NCBI GenBank assembly: GCA_009363875.1
Contig: CM018680.1
Location: forward strand, 75,953,811 to 76,017,810
Length of the DNA stretch: 64,000 nucleotides
DNA from: Mikania micrantha
Lineage: Eukaryota > Streptophyta > Magnoliopsida > Asterales > Asteraceae
Direction of reading: 5' to 3'
A program made the translations under genes and the position numbers. Numbering within the stretch: the stretch's first letter is position 1; each line of letters starts with the position of its first letter. The notes under the pieces were generated by a model that worked only from the letters and a program-made list of their open reading frames with translations, did not search any database and was not told the DNA's origin. Positions 1 to 12,052 of this stretch are shown one piece after another.

Positions 1-1169
1 AGATAATATAACGGAACTAAAGGGAAAAATGAGGCATGTTTAATGGTTTAATTTTTATAAAAATAACATATTATATAGATATGAATATTTAAAAATCAAA
101 ATTAAGATGTTTTATGAATATAACATGTGTCGGTATAATAATTTATTTATTATAATATATTAGGTTCAAACCTATATATTATACAGATTAAATATTTAAC
201 TTTTAAAATTATTTGTTTTAAATAACATGATATGTATTATATAAAAACTTTTTTATGAAAAATGAAAGAATTAATTTATAATTTAATCATATTATTTACT
301 AAGTTTAATAAAATAAATAATATATAATAAGAGATAAAAGGATGAAGAAATAAAAGTTTAATAAAAATATAATATATAAATAATTGATATGAGAGAGATA
401 CAAGGAAAACAAATTTTATATGCTTTAAAATATCAACAGTCTTTGTAAACTTTTGTTTATTATATAACTAGGTTATAACCTATGTGTTACACGGTTGGAA
501 TAAAAGAAAAGATGTAATTAATCATATGGTATAAAAAAATTGTTACATATCATATAAAAAAAGATGATGAATATTACATACTTTAAAAATATATATTGCA
601 TACAAAGATTTAAATATATTACAAGTTTCTAAAAATTTCCTTATATACACTATTTGACGTCTTATTTGTACGTTCACCATCTCTATCTAATATTAATATT
701 TTCATTCCATCTTTGCTTTTTATTCTAATAAGTGCATGATAATTGCCCATGTGTGAAGACCGGTTCATTCAAATATAATCCAACTCGTGAAAGAGATTAT
801 TTGTAACTTTTATTATTTGTCATTGCAAAGCAAACTGAAATTGGAAATTGTTTTCTTTGAAACTTGAATGGTACTTTGTTATCAGATGGTATCAAATTGA
901 TTCATCGAATGAATGTTCTGGTACCAACATTGCCACCACATATGATATATGCTTCGATTACATGCTTACCAAGTGATACTATTTGAAGTCTAATATCATT
1001 ACATAAACCATTTTTTTATCAATGTTTTTTTTAGCAACATGACAGGAACTCCAACCTTGAGTATTAATTTATGATTTGACAAACCAGATATTTTAAGACC
1101 ATTTGGTACATTAGGCGAGGGTAAGTTTTCTTGTACTGGCTTATTCAGTTGAATAAATAGTTAAAATTT
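1..1169. other. AT-rich intergenic DNA, no gene
   Basis: Very AT-rich sequence with stop codons in every frame and no recognisable coding or RNA gene. Two short tracts near 160-190 and 468-500 resemble worn Helitron termini (see the next entry). Nothing else can be supported. Confidence 0.7.
468..500 (-). mobile_element. Decayed Helitron-like 3' terminus (tentative)
   Basis: On the minus strand the tract ends in CTAG followed by T. It is preceded by GGTTATAAC and a weak inverted repeat of the CCGTG...CACAT type. Plant Helitrons end in CTRR after a short GC-rich hairpin, and this looks like a worn version. A more degraded copy of the same arrangement lies near 160-190. No matching 5' end was found, so this is only a possible remnant. 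Confidence 0.25.
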
Positions 1170-1890
1170 AAAGGCATTTTAAACACGTTTGGAAATAATC
1201 GTTACAAATGTAATTGTCATAAATTTGATTATCATTATATTTAAATAAATAAAAATTATTATATCTATGTAATATGTTAAGCACATATATTTATAGAAAA
1301 ATAAATTCATTGTAAACAGTTTGTTATTTTAGGAAAATTGTAAATACTTGATTAAATTTATACATGGTAAATTAAATCAATCTTATAAGTTGACTAAAAT
1401 TAACCATGATAATGTTATGCTAAATTAAGTTGATGTACCAAATTAGTTGATGAAAGAGTTTTGTTATATTAAATAATTTAAATACATACATTATGCATAT
1501 CTGTTGTAAATTAATATTTTATTAAAATACAAAAGATATTAAAATATATTTTTAAAAAATGTAAATTATCAGGGATATAAAGACATAAAATTGAAAGCAT
1601 TTTAAAGATTTCTTGAAATAATAGATATGAATGTAAGTGGCATAATTTTGATTAGTAATATATTTAAATAAAAAGAATTATTAAATTATACTATATTGTA
1701 TGTTAAAAACATAAGTTACGGAAAAATAAATTATCAAAAATGATTTATTGTTTTAATTAAATTTAAATGATGTGATTCAACATATATATAATAAATTGAA
1801 TCAATTACATAATTTGAATAAAATTAAAATATTATAATAATGGTAATTTTATATTAAATAAAATTGTTGGATCAAATTAATTAATGAAAA
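1170..1890. repeat. Diverged tandem duplication, two copies of about 290 bp
   Basis: Copy 1 (about 1170-1456) and copy 2 (about 1592-1890) follow the same order of landmarks: GCATTTTAAA, GAAATAAT, TTTGATTA, ATATTTAAATAAA, GAAAAATAAATT, a TTGA(A/C)TAAAATTAA block and a final ATCAAATTA/CAAATTAGTTGATGAAA block. About 135 bp of AT-rich DNA separates them. Many substitutions and small indels make this an old duplication, with no coding content. It could instead be two copies of an unrecognised repeat. Confidence 0.5.
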
Positions 1891-3899
1891 TAGGAAATGT
1901 GGTAGAGCGAGAAATATAGTCCAAAACATGCTTAAATGATTACCCGTGTAACACATCTTTTTTAAATCACAAAATGCATCATAAATTAATTAAATGGAAA
2001 ACAAAGCATCACCATTTGCATTTGATATGAAACAAACACACATAAATCCACATCTTCTTTTTCTTAAACATCAAATGCTAAATTACATCAAAATCTTCCT
2101 TTAAACCTAAATACTAATAGTATCAGTTCCTTGCTCCTTGGGGTTGCTTGTGTTCATATTTTTAATACAAATGACAATATATAACAAAAACAATTCAAAT
2201 TTTCAAGGGGTAAATTAGTAAATAGTATAAATTGGTGTAAAAATCATTTTACACGCGGGTCATTTATCTAAACTTAAATATTTTAATTTTGTTAATGTGG
2301 GTTTGAGCGATTTTGACCTATTTAAAATGAAAGCTAAAACTTGAATGTTTTTACTACATGAAAGTGATGCCAAAAGTCATGATTAAATACATGTAATCAA
2401 AACATGTAAAATAAAGAGTCCTTATTCAATTAATAGATTAACATGAGAGTTACTAATTTACAATTTGAATAGAACATGTAATGTAAATACTGTTGATTCA
2501 ATTTATAGATTAATAAGAGAGTTACTAATCTAAATTTTTAAATAGACACTTGATTCACGATTTGACCCAAACCATGTCATACAGATGCGCACTATAACTA
2601 CGCGCACAACCAATCTACACTAATTAAATTATCGATATCACATATTTCACATTCATCTTAGCTTCGTTAGTGAAAACCATAATTTTCGCAAAAATTTCCA
2701 ACATTTTTACTTCTAATATCGTTAGATTTCCACTAAAAAATAAACAAATAATAATAAAAACTTGGCTGTTCTTTTTTTTCATTAAAATGAGCTTTTCGTA
2801 TATACATCAAATTATCTCATTACACGCCCTTATTAATACCAGTTACAATTTTCATATAAAAAAACAAAAATGACTCACAAGAAAAACAACAACGGTGAGA
2901 ATAATTTATTAACGTCATTATGTATATAAATTAATTCTTAAGGTTTGCAATAAGTTCACTATTGCCATTAAATGCTTCAATTCATTAAAATTATGTTTTG
3001 AATAATTTAATAATGTGAGAACAATTTGAGCGGGAAATGGAGTCCAAAAGGTGCCTCATTAAGTGTCACATGACACTCATAAACCTTGATTTATTATATT
3101 ACATATATATATAAATATAAATATAAATAAAAACGTCTCCGTGTTACCTGGGTTTTAGTGTCTAAATTTAGTTAGGCTTTCTGACTGTTTCCCTTGTAAT
3201 TTATAGTTAAATAATATGATAACGTCTCTTGATTGATTCTTCCATAACGTGGTGGAGTGGTTACCCACTTAGCATTAGAACATGAGAAAAATCGTATTTT
3301 TTTAGCCTTATTTAAATCTGTTAATTCATAAAGATAAAAGAAAATAATAGCAGTCACATTTTTTTTTATCTTATCTATAAAATTTAAAGATTTGATCTGT
3401 TTTTCATCCCAATCATTATTGCACCAACTGTTGTTCTAAAAAAATATGATTCTGTATCTTTAAGATTTATAGTTTTTTTTTTGGAATTTGAGATTTCTAT
3501 AGAAAGATTATTATTCAACACCTATTTAAGATTTTTAAGAGAAAGAAAAATAATGAAATAAGTATTTGTAAGTAAAATAGATATATAGAATAAAATGTGC
3601 AAAGTTAAATGAATTTTAAAGATAAATTTATATAATTATGATATTTAACTAAATTATTGAGATATAGATAGAGATTGGATATGAAATTATGAATGCCAAA
3701 ATAACTTTATAGTTTTGAAAATAGTATAAAATATTATTTGAAATTATTTTTTAATAAATATGTTTTACTCCTAATATCATCTAATTTTGTAACTGAAATT
3801 AAAGTACCCCACCGTTTCCTTTTTCTATTTTAATTTCTAAAATTTGCTTTCTCTAAAATGGAATTTTAAAAACAGTGAAAATATATGAAAAACAAGCGA
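1891..3899. other. AT-rich intergenic DNA, no gene
   Basis: Open frames here (for example 2670-2873 and 3172-3357) are short, low-complexity and lack known motifs. Around 2405-2540 there is a small imperfect duplication sharing TTCAATT...ATAGATTAA...GAGAGTTACTAAT. No transposon ends or promoter architecture could be identified. Confidence 0.6.
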
Positions 3900-4000
3900 C
3901 ATGGACTTGAGGCCAAGTGTTAAGAGCGTACTCTTGTAGTTGTTGGTTCACACCTTCAAATAAATTTATACTAAAAACTTATAAGTTGTTAAAAAAATCC
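3900..4000 (+). mobile_element. tRNA-like SINE fragment (tentative)
   Basis: GGCCAAGTGTTAAG resembles the A box of a leucine or serine tRNA, and TTGGTTCACACC about 36 nt downstream resembles a B box. The tract ends near 3997 in a short A-run. That order and spacing fit a worn tRNA-derived SINE, but target duplications are not clear and the boxes are imperfect. Confidence 0.3.
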
Positions 4001-4072
4001 ATGAAAATAAAGTAAAGCACAGGTTTTATATATTTATTTTTTGATAATTTTCATCCTATAAAAGGTATATTT

Positions 4073-4443
4073 GTAAATTGCACTTATGGTCATTTATGTT
4101 TACACAAAATTTCAGATATAGTCCTTTATGTTTTAAAATGGCAAAATCAGTCCTTGAAAATTTTAAATATTGTAAACTCGGTCCTTTAATTTCTCCGTTA
4201 ACTCCGTTAAATACTAACAGAATAGGGGCATGTAAGTAATTGAGTAATTTCACTTTTGGTCATTTATTTTTACATAAATTTTCAGATATGATCCTTTATT
4301 ATGTTAATACTTAACGGAATTAACGGAGAAAGGAACGAGTTTGCAATATTTGAAAACTTAAAAGACTGATTTTGCCATTTTGAAACATAAAGGACTATAT
4401 CTGAAATTTTATGTAAACATAAAGGACACAAAATTCAATTTAC
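4073..4443. mobile_element. Foldback MITE with long inverted repeats
   Basis: The outer arms begin GTAAATTG and end CAATTTAC. They are complementary over most of their length: the left arm reads TTTCAGATATAGTCCTTTATG and the right arm carries its inverse complement near 4385-4415. A second inverted pair and a direct copy of the TGGTCATTTAT segment lie inside. The element has no coding capacity. This is the layout of a non-autonomous foldback DNA transposon; the superfamily cannot be fixed because no clean target duplication was found. Confidence 0.65.
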
Positions 4444-7019
4444 TCTAATTCTTATTATATTGTTTAGAATTGGTTTACCTATCTTATTTTTGACTAGCAA
4501 ACAACAGGGATCACCTGGCAAATAGATCACCAGTCTGCCCGATAAACAAAGCGTGATGACCTAATACGCATGCTTAGGAGAAAACCTATAACTAGAAAAA
4601 TCTGTTGACTCAATTCAGAGCAATATCTACTCTAAATTAGACTACAACCCAAGACCTTTCATATATTTCGTTAAATGAACCCAAATTATAAAGAATCAAG
4701 TTAAAATTCTTTTAAGTAAAGATATTTATCAAAGAATTTGTAGTCTAGCTCTAGCAAGAGCATGGTGTGATAAAGGTGCTACATCCCAAGTTGTTCCTGT
4801 TTATAGTATTGATGTGGTTTTAAAAGTAAGTTTACACGTCGTATGAGTTAAGCGTTCTAAAAAAACTAAATTGATACAACATTAATGTCATATAATAAGC
4901 ATTACAAAACAAGTAATTATCACCGACGATGATCCTGTCAGTACATTCGTCTGCAGATGTTTTAGCGACAAGAATCTATTGATGATACTCCATCAATGAT
5001 ATGACCATTGGAAATTTCAGTTTAATTAGACATATGAGACTCGTCGGTTATCAGTCATGACTTACTTTATTCTTTTTGAAGTATATATATTTTTGATGTT
5101 AAACAACCATGATTTGCCACTAATTACTAATGAAAAAATGGGTCAATGATACTCATTTGTTTAGTGATAAAATAAGTGTCCGGTTATTCTTACACTTACT
5201 TGAACACCATTCACATTCTTTATACGTCTGCGTATAGCTCTATATCCAGGTCTGTCTTAACCTTTTTGGTGACCTAAAGCAGGTTAAAATCATGGCCTCT
5301 TTCGACTTAATATAAAAATTCTCTCCACGTTGGAGACACAAAAAGTAAAAATTATTATGAAAAAGAAACTAGAAAAGGTATAAATCGCAAACAAAATATA
5401 TACATTATTTAGTAGCCTAAGAATCTTGACACAAAGCTATCATAAATTGATTGATTTAAAGGAAAAATTATTGTATTTTGTGTCGAAATGGTTAACATCA
5501 TAGTATAGAACGAGTTGAGAAGGTAAAACTTAGCATAATATGAATTAAGATGAGTAACCTAAAAAGTAAAACAATGCTAATATAACGAATTTAAACGGTA
5601 AAAGTTATTGATAGTATGTTTGATGAAAAAATCACTAAAATTATTAAAATAGACTATTTTAAGTTGAAATGAATTGAAGCTTTTTAAAAATGATTCATTT
5701 ATACCCAAAATAATTTTTGCTTAAAACTCATCCTGGCGCACACTCGTTACAAACAGAACTCATTATGACTTGTTACCCAACCCGACCCAACTATGTTGTA
5801 AGGCTTATTAATTACAAATATTAAAAGAACCAAAATTATCATACAATTAGAATCTGTTACAACAAAAAATCGAACTATACAGAAAATTTGAGGTCCTTAA
5901 ATTTTTGGGGCCCTAATATAGGGAGCGGGCCTTGCCTATATCAGACATATAGAAAGGCAATCATTGTTTGTCAGAATTTTTAGTGTCAATGAATGGACTA
6001 ATATACACCTCTTATAAGCCTGTACGCCTCGTATAGGTCCTATACGAGACGTATACAATACGAGACATATACAAGACCAATCATTGTCAAATCATTGAGT
6101 GTCAGAGGAGGCTATACGCCTTGTATTGATCTATACGAGACTTATAATGTTAGCAGGATGTTAAAATAAAAAAAAAGTTAGATATATACATAATCAGACC
6201 CTAAAATAAACTAATAAAAAGTATAATTTCTCCCACTGATCGCCTATCAGTCTTATCACCATCACCTTTACTGTTGCTATCGTTAGGCTACGTGTAATGT
6301 GGGAAGACTAGGGCGTGAGTGTTTTTGGTAACGCCCTCCTCACGCTCGATGATCATTACACAGCCCGTGTGACCGGGCGTGACAGATTGCATGTGATCGT
6401 GGTCATAGGAAGCAACAAAGGTAACCAAGCTTTTGAAGGGGAGTGACCAAGGATGATGGCAACACATATAGGTTGACAAGTGAGTGATGAAAGTGATCTC
6501 ATATTTGACGTCCACGTAGAGTGATAAGGGAGTGATGACTTAACATGGCTTTAGATGCTACCGACTATCACCATTACTCATTCTGCAGCCACTGCAAGTC
6601 TGCAACCAACCCTACCAACATCACTGCACATTTCAACTTATTTAACACGTTTATAAACCGAAAATAATTGTTATATTGATTAAATAAATCACATATTACA
6701 ACTTTTTTAGGGTCCAAACATAAAGGCAATCAACTTGAATATTTTGTTACATTTATACATCTAGTAAGGTTTTATACAAGAATTATTTTTAAATAGGACA
6801 ATCTAACAATTTGTTTGTGTATGTCATATAGGTGGCACTCATATGTCACATATAGACATCACCTATAAAACATCATAAGTTGTTGATTGTCACATCAAAA
6901 CTAATATACCACATATAACAACGTACATATGGTATTAAAAAATCAAAATCCGAAAAAATTGAATCCGAATCGTATTCAAAACTAAAAAGCTCGATCCAAA
7001 ATTTTATTTAAATATTATG
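4444..7019. other. Intergenic DNA, no gene
   Basis: AT-rich non-coding sequence. About 5240-5940 has transposon-like edge phrases (a GGTGACCTAAAGC tract and a GGGGCCCTAATATAGG tract) that may belong to a worn element. About 5990-6135 has repeated TATACG/CGTATA palindromes. About 6290-6520 is moderately GC-rich and encodes only a 75-residue chance frame. No host gene is supported. Confidence 0.55.
6028..6048. repeat. Perfect 10-bp palindrome with 1-nt spacer
   Basis: CTCGTATAGG, a single T, then CCTATACGAG form an exact inverted repeat. Related TATACGAGAC and GTATAC segments follow within 90 bp. The function is unknown; it may be part of a MITE end or a simple cruciform-prone palindrome. Confidence 0.6.
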
Positions 7020-7337
7020 ATAGATGTAACATCACTGTACTTTCGGTTGTCCGTACATCCGTACATCCGTACGATTGTACTGTACGACCGGAGATTTATG
7101 AATATTATTGATTATGATATTATTGTTTGACTTTGCCGATATTGTCACTGTTACTGGTATGCATGATTTTATAATATATTATACGCGTAAACCTTGGGAA
7201 GTTTAGTTGAAATTTAACTGAACAGACCCATAGAGTTTATTGCAGTGTTATTACTGATGATTATGGATTATTGGTTTGAGAATGGTTTTGGGATGGAACT
7301 GGGAGTTTGTTAGGGTCTGGTTACTAAACATAGTTAA

Positions 7338-7454
7338 GGACACATGGTCATGGTTTATCGAAATAGCGGTGGGACGGTGTAGGGGAGGTTGCAATCTACC
7401 TCTGCATATGCCCTATACATATGCATATTTCGGTCTATCATGGATGTGTCAGTG
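7338..7454 (+). other. Structured module, copy in 5' LTR
   Basis: The outer arms pair: GGACACAT with ATGTGTC, then CATGG..TTATCGAAATA with TATTTCGG..TATCATG. They enclose the invariant GGTGGGACGGTG, an inner hairpin around TTGC, and the invariant CATATGCCCTATACATA. The same layout with different stem sequences recurs at 20471, 20701 and 21442, and on the minus strand at 33873 and 34080. Function is unknown; base-pairing is inferred from complementarity and covariation. Confidence 0.75.
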
Positions 7455-8190
7455 ACTTGGTTTAGTGGGTTGTGGTTTGGGAATATAATATTAAAGTTAA
7501 TAAATAATGGGAATTAATTACGCGAAGTGAGGTTTCGAACGCTATTTAATCGCGAATATTAATTTAGAAATATTAACTTAATAATGTATTCGCGCGGGTG
7601 ACGATTCACGCGAATATAATTATTAGGAATAATATTCTAAAACGATATTCCATAAATCATAGATCAAATCGAAATGCGATACGAGCATCGGATTCGCAAA
7701 GGTGACGATCTTTACGAATACGTACGCGAGTAACGCGTTTCGACGAGATAATTTAATAATATCTAATGATATTAAATTAATAATTTAAAACTAAAAATAT
7801 TTATTAGGAATCACAATATAAAACAAATTTAATAAACATTGAATTAAATAAATAGTTTATTGTAAATAAAACGGAATTGTTTTACGAGACCGATTAAATC
7901 GTTTTGTTTGAATAATTAGTCTAACGAACCGCAACGGAAAACACGTTTATTTAAAAGACTTTAAATGGATCACCGAAAGTAACTGAGAATTTTTATAAGG
8001 AATGGCGTGTATTAAACGATATCATTATGAGAAATAATATTATTTAAAATAAAACTTAATTAATGAAACCTTGTTATTTAAACATCTTATGTTTAAATAT
8101 GTTTATGTTTTAAAAACCGAACATAACCGATCACGTAATTATCTTATCGCGATAAAAACGAGACCGGACACGCGGGGACGGGATAATCAT

Positions 8191-8290
8191 AAATGGTGGA
8201 AGACTCCACCATTTCTTTCACTTTCCCAACTCTCATTCTCTCACTAAAAACACACACACATAATCCTCTACCTTCTCTCTAGCTTCTTTC
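8191..8290 (+). promoter_or_regulatory. Probable LTR transcription-start region with perfect hairpin
   Basis: AAATGGTGGA, loop AGAC, TCCACCATTT (8191-8214) is an exact 10-bp stem with a 4-nt loop. A CT-rich and CACACA tract follows (8215-8285), of the pyrimidine-rich kind common near plant transcription starts. TTATCGCGATAA lies 40 bp upstream. The same block is in the 3' LTR about 19.36 kb downstream. Assignment as promoter or start site is inferred from composition only; the true start is not known. Confidence 0.4.
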
Positions 8291-8602
8291 ACTCGTTTCT
8301 TGACGGATTCACGAGATTCCGGCGTCTACGCATTCGTGAGATCGAGGAGAACCAGGAAGTACAAGAACATCTCACATTTCATCAACAATTCGAGGTAGAT
8401 CTAGTACTTTTACATTCGGTTTGGTGTTAATCACGAATATATAGTGGGTTGTAGTTATAATCGATCTAAATCACTTGAAAAACACTAAAACAAACTAGTA
8501 GGATTGTTGGGATAGTTGTAACAGGCTTGAAATGCGAAAATGGAGATGTTGGTGAGCTGGTTCGTCGGAGATATGGTCGGGCGAGCCTGTAAGAAGGTCG
8601 GC

Positions 8603-9060
8603 CGAACCCTTACAGGTCGGCGAACCATGGATGCAACCCCAGCCGAACCCTCGACACCCCACGAACCCTAGCGAACCATTAAGGTCAGCCGAACCCTAGT
8701 GTTGGGGCAACGAACCTGTTATCTGCCTGCTACAAGAGTCGACCGAACCTAGTTTTTTTTTTAGGGCGAACCATAATGCTCTAGACGTACACATTTGGAA
8801 AGCCACGAACCTTGGATCACCCATAGCATGGCCGAACCCTTCTGGTCTTAAACGAACCATAGCATGAGGCCTACTGATCCACGAACCAGGGCTGGCCGAA
8901 CCTTGGCCAGCCGAAGTTTTTCTTAGACGAACTAGTAGGGCTGAACCCTAGCACCACGAACCTTGTACAATGGGAGCCGAACCCTAGTCCATGAAACAAA
9001 TAGGTTCGCTGGTGGTGGGGAGTCCGAACCTGGGTTGAGTTAGAATAACGACAACGAACC
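8603..9060 (+). repeat. Irregular CGAACC array in 5' LTR
   Basis: CGAACC occurs about 18 times in 458 bp at irregular spacing, usually as GCCGAACCCTAG, CACGAACC or AACGAACCAT. The bases between are not repeated, so this is a dispersed short-motif cluster rather than a simple tandem repeat. The 3' LTR has the same array at 27966-28423, and the related solo LTR has an inverted version at 32393-32850. The apparent frame at 8871-9143 is a by-product of the array. Confidence 0.7.
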
Positions 9061-9884
9061 ATAAACCAAACTACTTGGGTCCATTGAAATAGAAACGTAA
9101 TGATAATGAAGGATTTCCAGGGCTTGATTACACACGCATGCATGCAAAAATAATTAAGTTGCCATTATATATATATATATATTTTTTTATATAGAATTTG
9201 AACTATGAAAGTTTATATGTTGAACACTTTATAAAGTTAAGCTAAGCTTGTGTTCTTAAAATTGAATAAAGATTTAATTAACTGAATTCTTATAATGGTG
9301 ACATAACTAATCATGCATGTATGCAAAAGTGTACTTAGAATATAAGGTTGATACCTTTATAAGTTGTAAACTTTTGACTTAAGAATTAAAGATCTTCATA
9401 GAACCAATTAAACTAATGGGTTAAAGCATTATTGTTGGTTGAATATTGATGAACCATAGGTGTCACTACCTAACTTAGCAACAAATGGAAACTAAGTCGT
9501 TAGAGTACCTATGGGTTTAAAGTGAATTAAGACGAACATCTAATAATAATAAAGCACTTGTATTCATAAAAACGAACACACGTTAAATTTACAGATCTTT
9601 GAGTTGATTTGAGTTACATACACGAGCGCGCATAATAAGAGAACCCGGATTCTAAGGACTTCAGGTGAGTTCTCATAACCTCCCTTTCTTTAAACTGTTT
9701 TGTTTTAAAACTCGGAGGTGAAACATGTATACCAGATTAATTATTATTTTGATAACATAAGGTTTATACCTGTTTATCAATATGATAATTACAACTTAAA
9801 ATTTATTGATTATTATGGATTTTCTTTTATTATCTTATATCCGTGTAAACATTGTTATTGACTTAGGTCAATAACAAAGATTAC

Positions 9885-10100
9885 ATGTATTGTCACGTGG
9901 ATGAGTTCCACATCCGTGAATCATTACTCTTAACTTCGGTTAATTGTTTTGACTTCATGTATTGTCACGTGGATGATTTCCACATCCGTGAAGTATTGCT
10001 CTTGACTTCGGTTAATTGCTTTGACTTCATGTATTGTCACGTGGTTAGCGACCACTCCATGATTCATGTATCTAACTTATGTTAAATACATAAGGAATCA
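9885..10100 (+). repeat. Tandem hairpin repeat (about 72 bp, three units) in 5' LTR
   Basis: Units start with ATGTATTGTCACGTGG at 9885, 9957 and 10028, with a partial fourth near 10098. Each carries a short inverted repeat: GTGGAT/ACATCC in the first two units and GTGGT/ACCAC in the third, so the sequence changed but pairing was kept. The 3' LTR has the same repeat at 29250-29465. The 66-residue frame across it is a consequence of the repeat. Confidence 0.65.
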
Positions 10101-10690
10101 TGTATAGTCACGAACATTGATTGAGAATATGATTGATTGAGTTTGGTTGATTTGTTGTGGATTGATTGCTTATATTTGATTATGATTATTTGTGATTGGC
10201 TATGATTGATTTGGTTATGTGGTTATGTGATTGTGTATGTGTTTGGCTGTTGAATTGATGGATGTGTATTGGATTATCTCATACAGGTATTCATATGGAT
10301 TATTTTTCAAGAAGATCATAAGTTTTATACCCGTTTTAAACAAAGCATTTTACAAAACCATTTTAAACATAAACTTTCAAATGTATTTTACTAAAACATT
10401 TTTAAATATAAAAACTTATGATTACTCACCAACTACTTTTGTAGTTGACACTTGATTTTCTTACATGTTTCAGGTGATGGAGACAAGTAGGATGAAGAGG
10501 ATGATCTCTTCTATTTTGGACATCATCATCATATAGGATTCTTGGACTTAGTTAATTAACTAAATTTCTGGCGATTAGAGTTTAGTTAGTTTAACTAAAT
10601 CTTTTGTGTATTTGATGTATTTGATTCATGATGAACATGATTTTTGTGTAATTATTGTGGTTGATTAAATGATATATGATGATTTGATTT

Positions 10691-11161
10691 TGTAACAGCC
10701 CAAGTTCACCGTACCACGATATTGTCCGCTTTGCCCGCAGGCTCACGGTTTTGCTTTTCTCTCCCCGCAGGGTGAAAACGCGTCATGGTAGTGAAGGTAT
10801 CCACCTTCTTATATAGAAGGCTTTGTTCCCCTTCACAACCGATGTGGGACAAAATCCCCCTCTCTCAGGGTAGCTTTCCACAATGGGTAGCTCACCCCCC
10901 CTTGAGAGTCCAGCGTCCCCGCTGGACACCGATCCGGTAACCGGCTCTGATACCATTTGTAACAGCCCAAGTTCACCGTACCACGATATTGTCCGCTTTG
11001 CCCGCAGGCACACGGTTTTGCTTTTCTCTCCCCGCAGGGTGAAAACGCGTCATGGTAGTGAAGGTATCCACCTTCTTATATAGAAGGCTTTGTTCCCCTT
11101 CACAACCGATGTGGGACAAAATCCCCCTCTCTCAGGGTAGCTTTCCACAATGGGTAGCTAA
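10691..11161 (-). mobile_element. TRIM (terminal-repeat retrotransposon in miniature)
   Basis: Two near-identical terminal repeats of about 204 bp (10691-10894 and 10958-11161) flank only 63 bp. On the minus strand the interior holds a tRNA-Met primer site, TGGTATCAGAGC (10944-10955), close to the 5' repeat, and a purine tract (10895-10908) before the 3' repeat. Coding capacity is nil, as expected for a TRIM, which must use proteins from another element. The repeat carries a conserved-looking GATGTGGGAC motif near 10840 and 11107. One terminal base pair at the junction with Element 2 is altered. It is not a Cassandra TRIM, as no 5S rRNA segment is visible. Confidence 0.85.
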
Positions 11162-11802
11162 GTCAGTAACACCCAAACTTTACACACGATTACACGTGTC
11201 CCATTTTTAGGTCCCAAATTAAACTTTATTGTAAAATTATGTTCGGAAGCGTGAAATTGACATTTCATAAGTTAAACACACTTAATTTCAATCATTTACA
11301 TTTATGATTAATAAAAACTAGTGTGTTTAAGTTTAATACCACCATAGACTTTACATAACGTTTGGTTCTGCTTCACAACATGCCCGATCTGATCGCCTGA
11401 TGCATATCTATCTTTGACCTGTAACATCACATATAAGGTCACAATTAGTTCATATGAACTAAGTAAGTAACCCCTCCCAAAATTCCCAAAAACTTATTTA
11501 AACCCATCCACATACATATCATATAGATTTTAATCATGTTTAGATAATACTATATCATATTCAAACATCAACTTGCACCCAACACATATGGTGCATTTAT
11601 TTCCCTTAGTGGGACATTTTCATAATATGAATATATTATCTAATTCAACTCTACCACCAGCACCTCTGGCTAAATTTAAAACACCAAATATATATATATA
11701 TTTTATTGGCTTAACCAATTACCCACACATCTGTGGTTTCAATAATTTAATTTCCGGATTAACCGGTTATCCACACATTTGTGATATCATATATATATAT
11801 TA

Positions 11803-12052
11803 AGTCTTAAGATGTTCACCCACCGGTCCTTCCATCTAAGACAATTGCTAGCACCTCTAGTTATCCACCAATGTGGAGTCAAATATATCAAGTCTAAGAT
11901 GTTCACCCACCGGTACTTCCATCTAGACAATAGCCAGCACCTCTGGCTATCCACCAATGTGGAGTCAAATATATCAAGTCTAAGATGTTCACCCACCGGT
12001 ACTTCCATCTAGACAATTGCCAGCACCTCTGGCTATCCACCAATGTGGAGTC
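11803..12052. repeat. 87-bp tandem repeat, three units, in Element 2 LTR
   Basis: Units start AAGTCT(T)AAGATGTTCACC near 11803, 11890 and 11976. Each contains a small hairpin of the form stem-CACCT-stem. The stem is CTAG/CTAG in unit 1, AGCCAG/CTGGCT in unit 2 and GCCAG/CTGGC in unit 3; a related copy at about 12229-12244 uses GTCAG/CTGAC. A CCAC-CAAT-GTGG hairpin follows in each unit. The right LTR has the same block at 18197-18446. Reading frames across this block are artefacts of the repeat. Confidence 0.75.

Larger units (their letters stand above)
7025..10690 (+). repeat. Element 1 5' LTR, first part
   Basis: These 3666 bp match the 3' LTR almost exactly. The LTR is broken after the GATTT at 10686-10690 by the composite insertion and resumes at 20170. 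It contains the structured module (7338-7454), a likely core promoter with a 10-bp hairpin (near 8191-8290), a CGAACC-rich array (8603-9060) and a 72-bp tandem hairpin repeat (9885-10100). No protein is encoded. Confidence 0.92.

Noticed and set aside
7338..7454. Hammerhead ribozyme in the structured module
   Set aside because: The CTGATGA and GAAA core segments in the needed arrangement are absent from every copy.
8603..9060. Interstitial telomere repeat
   Set aside because: The words are CGAACCCTAG-like and irregular; there is no TTTAGGG/CCCTAAA tandem run.
10783..11083. Overlapping open frames of 66-76 residues on both strands
   Set aside because: They lie inside the TRIM terminal repeats and its primer region and follow the GC-rich repeat; no protein family is evident.
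10691..11161. Cassandra-type TRIM carrying 5S rRNA
   Set aside because: No 5S rRNA internal promoter sequence is visible in the terminal repeats.
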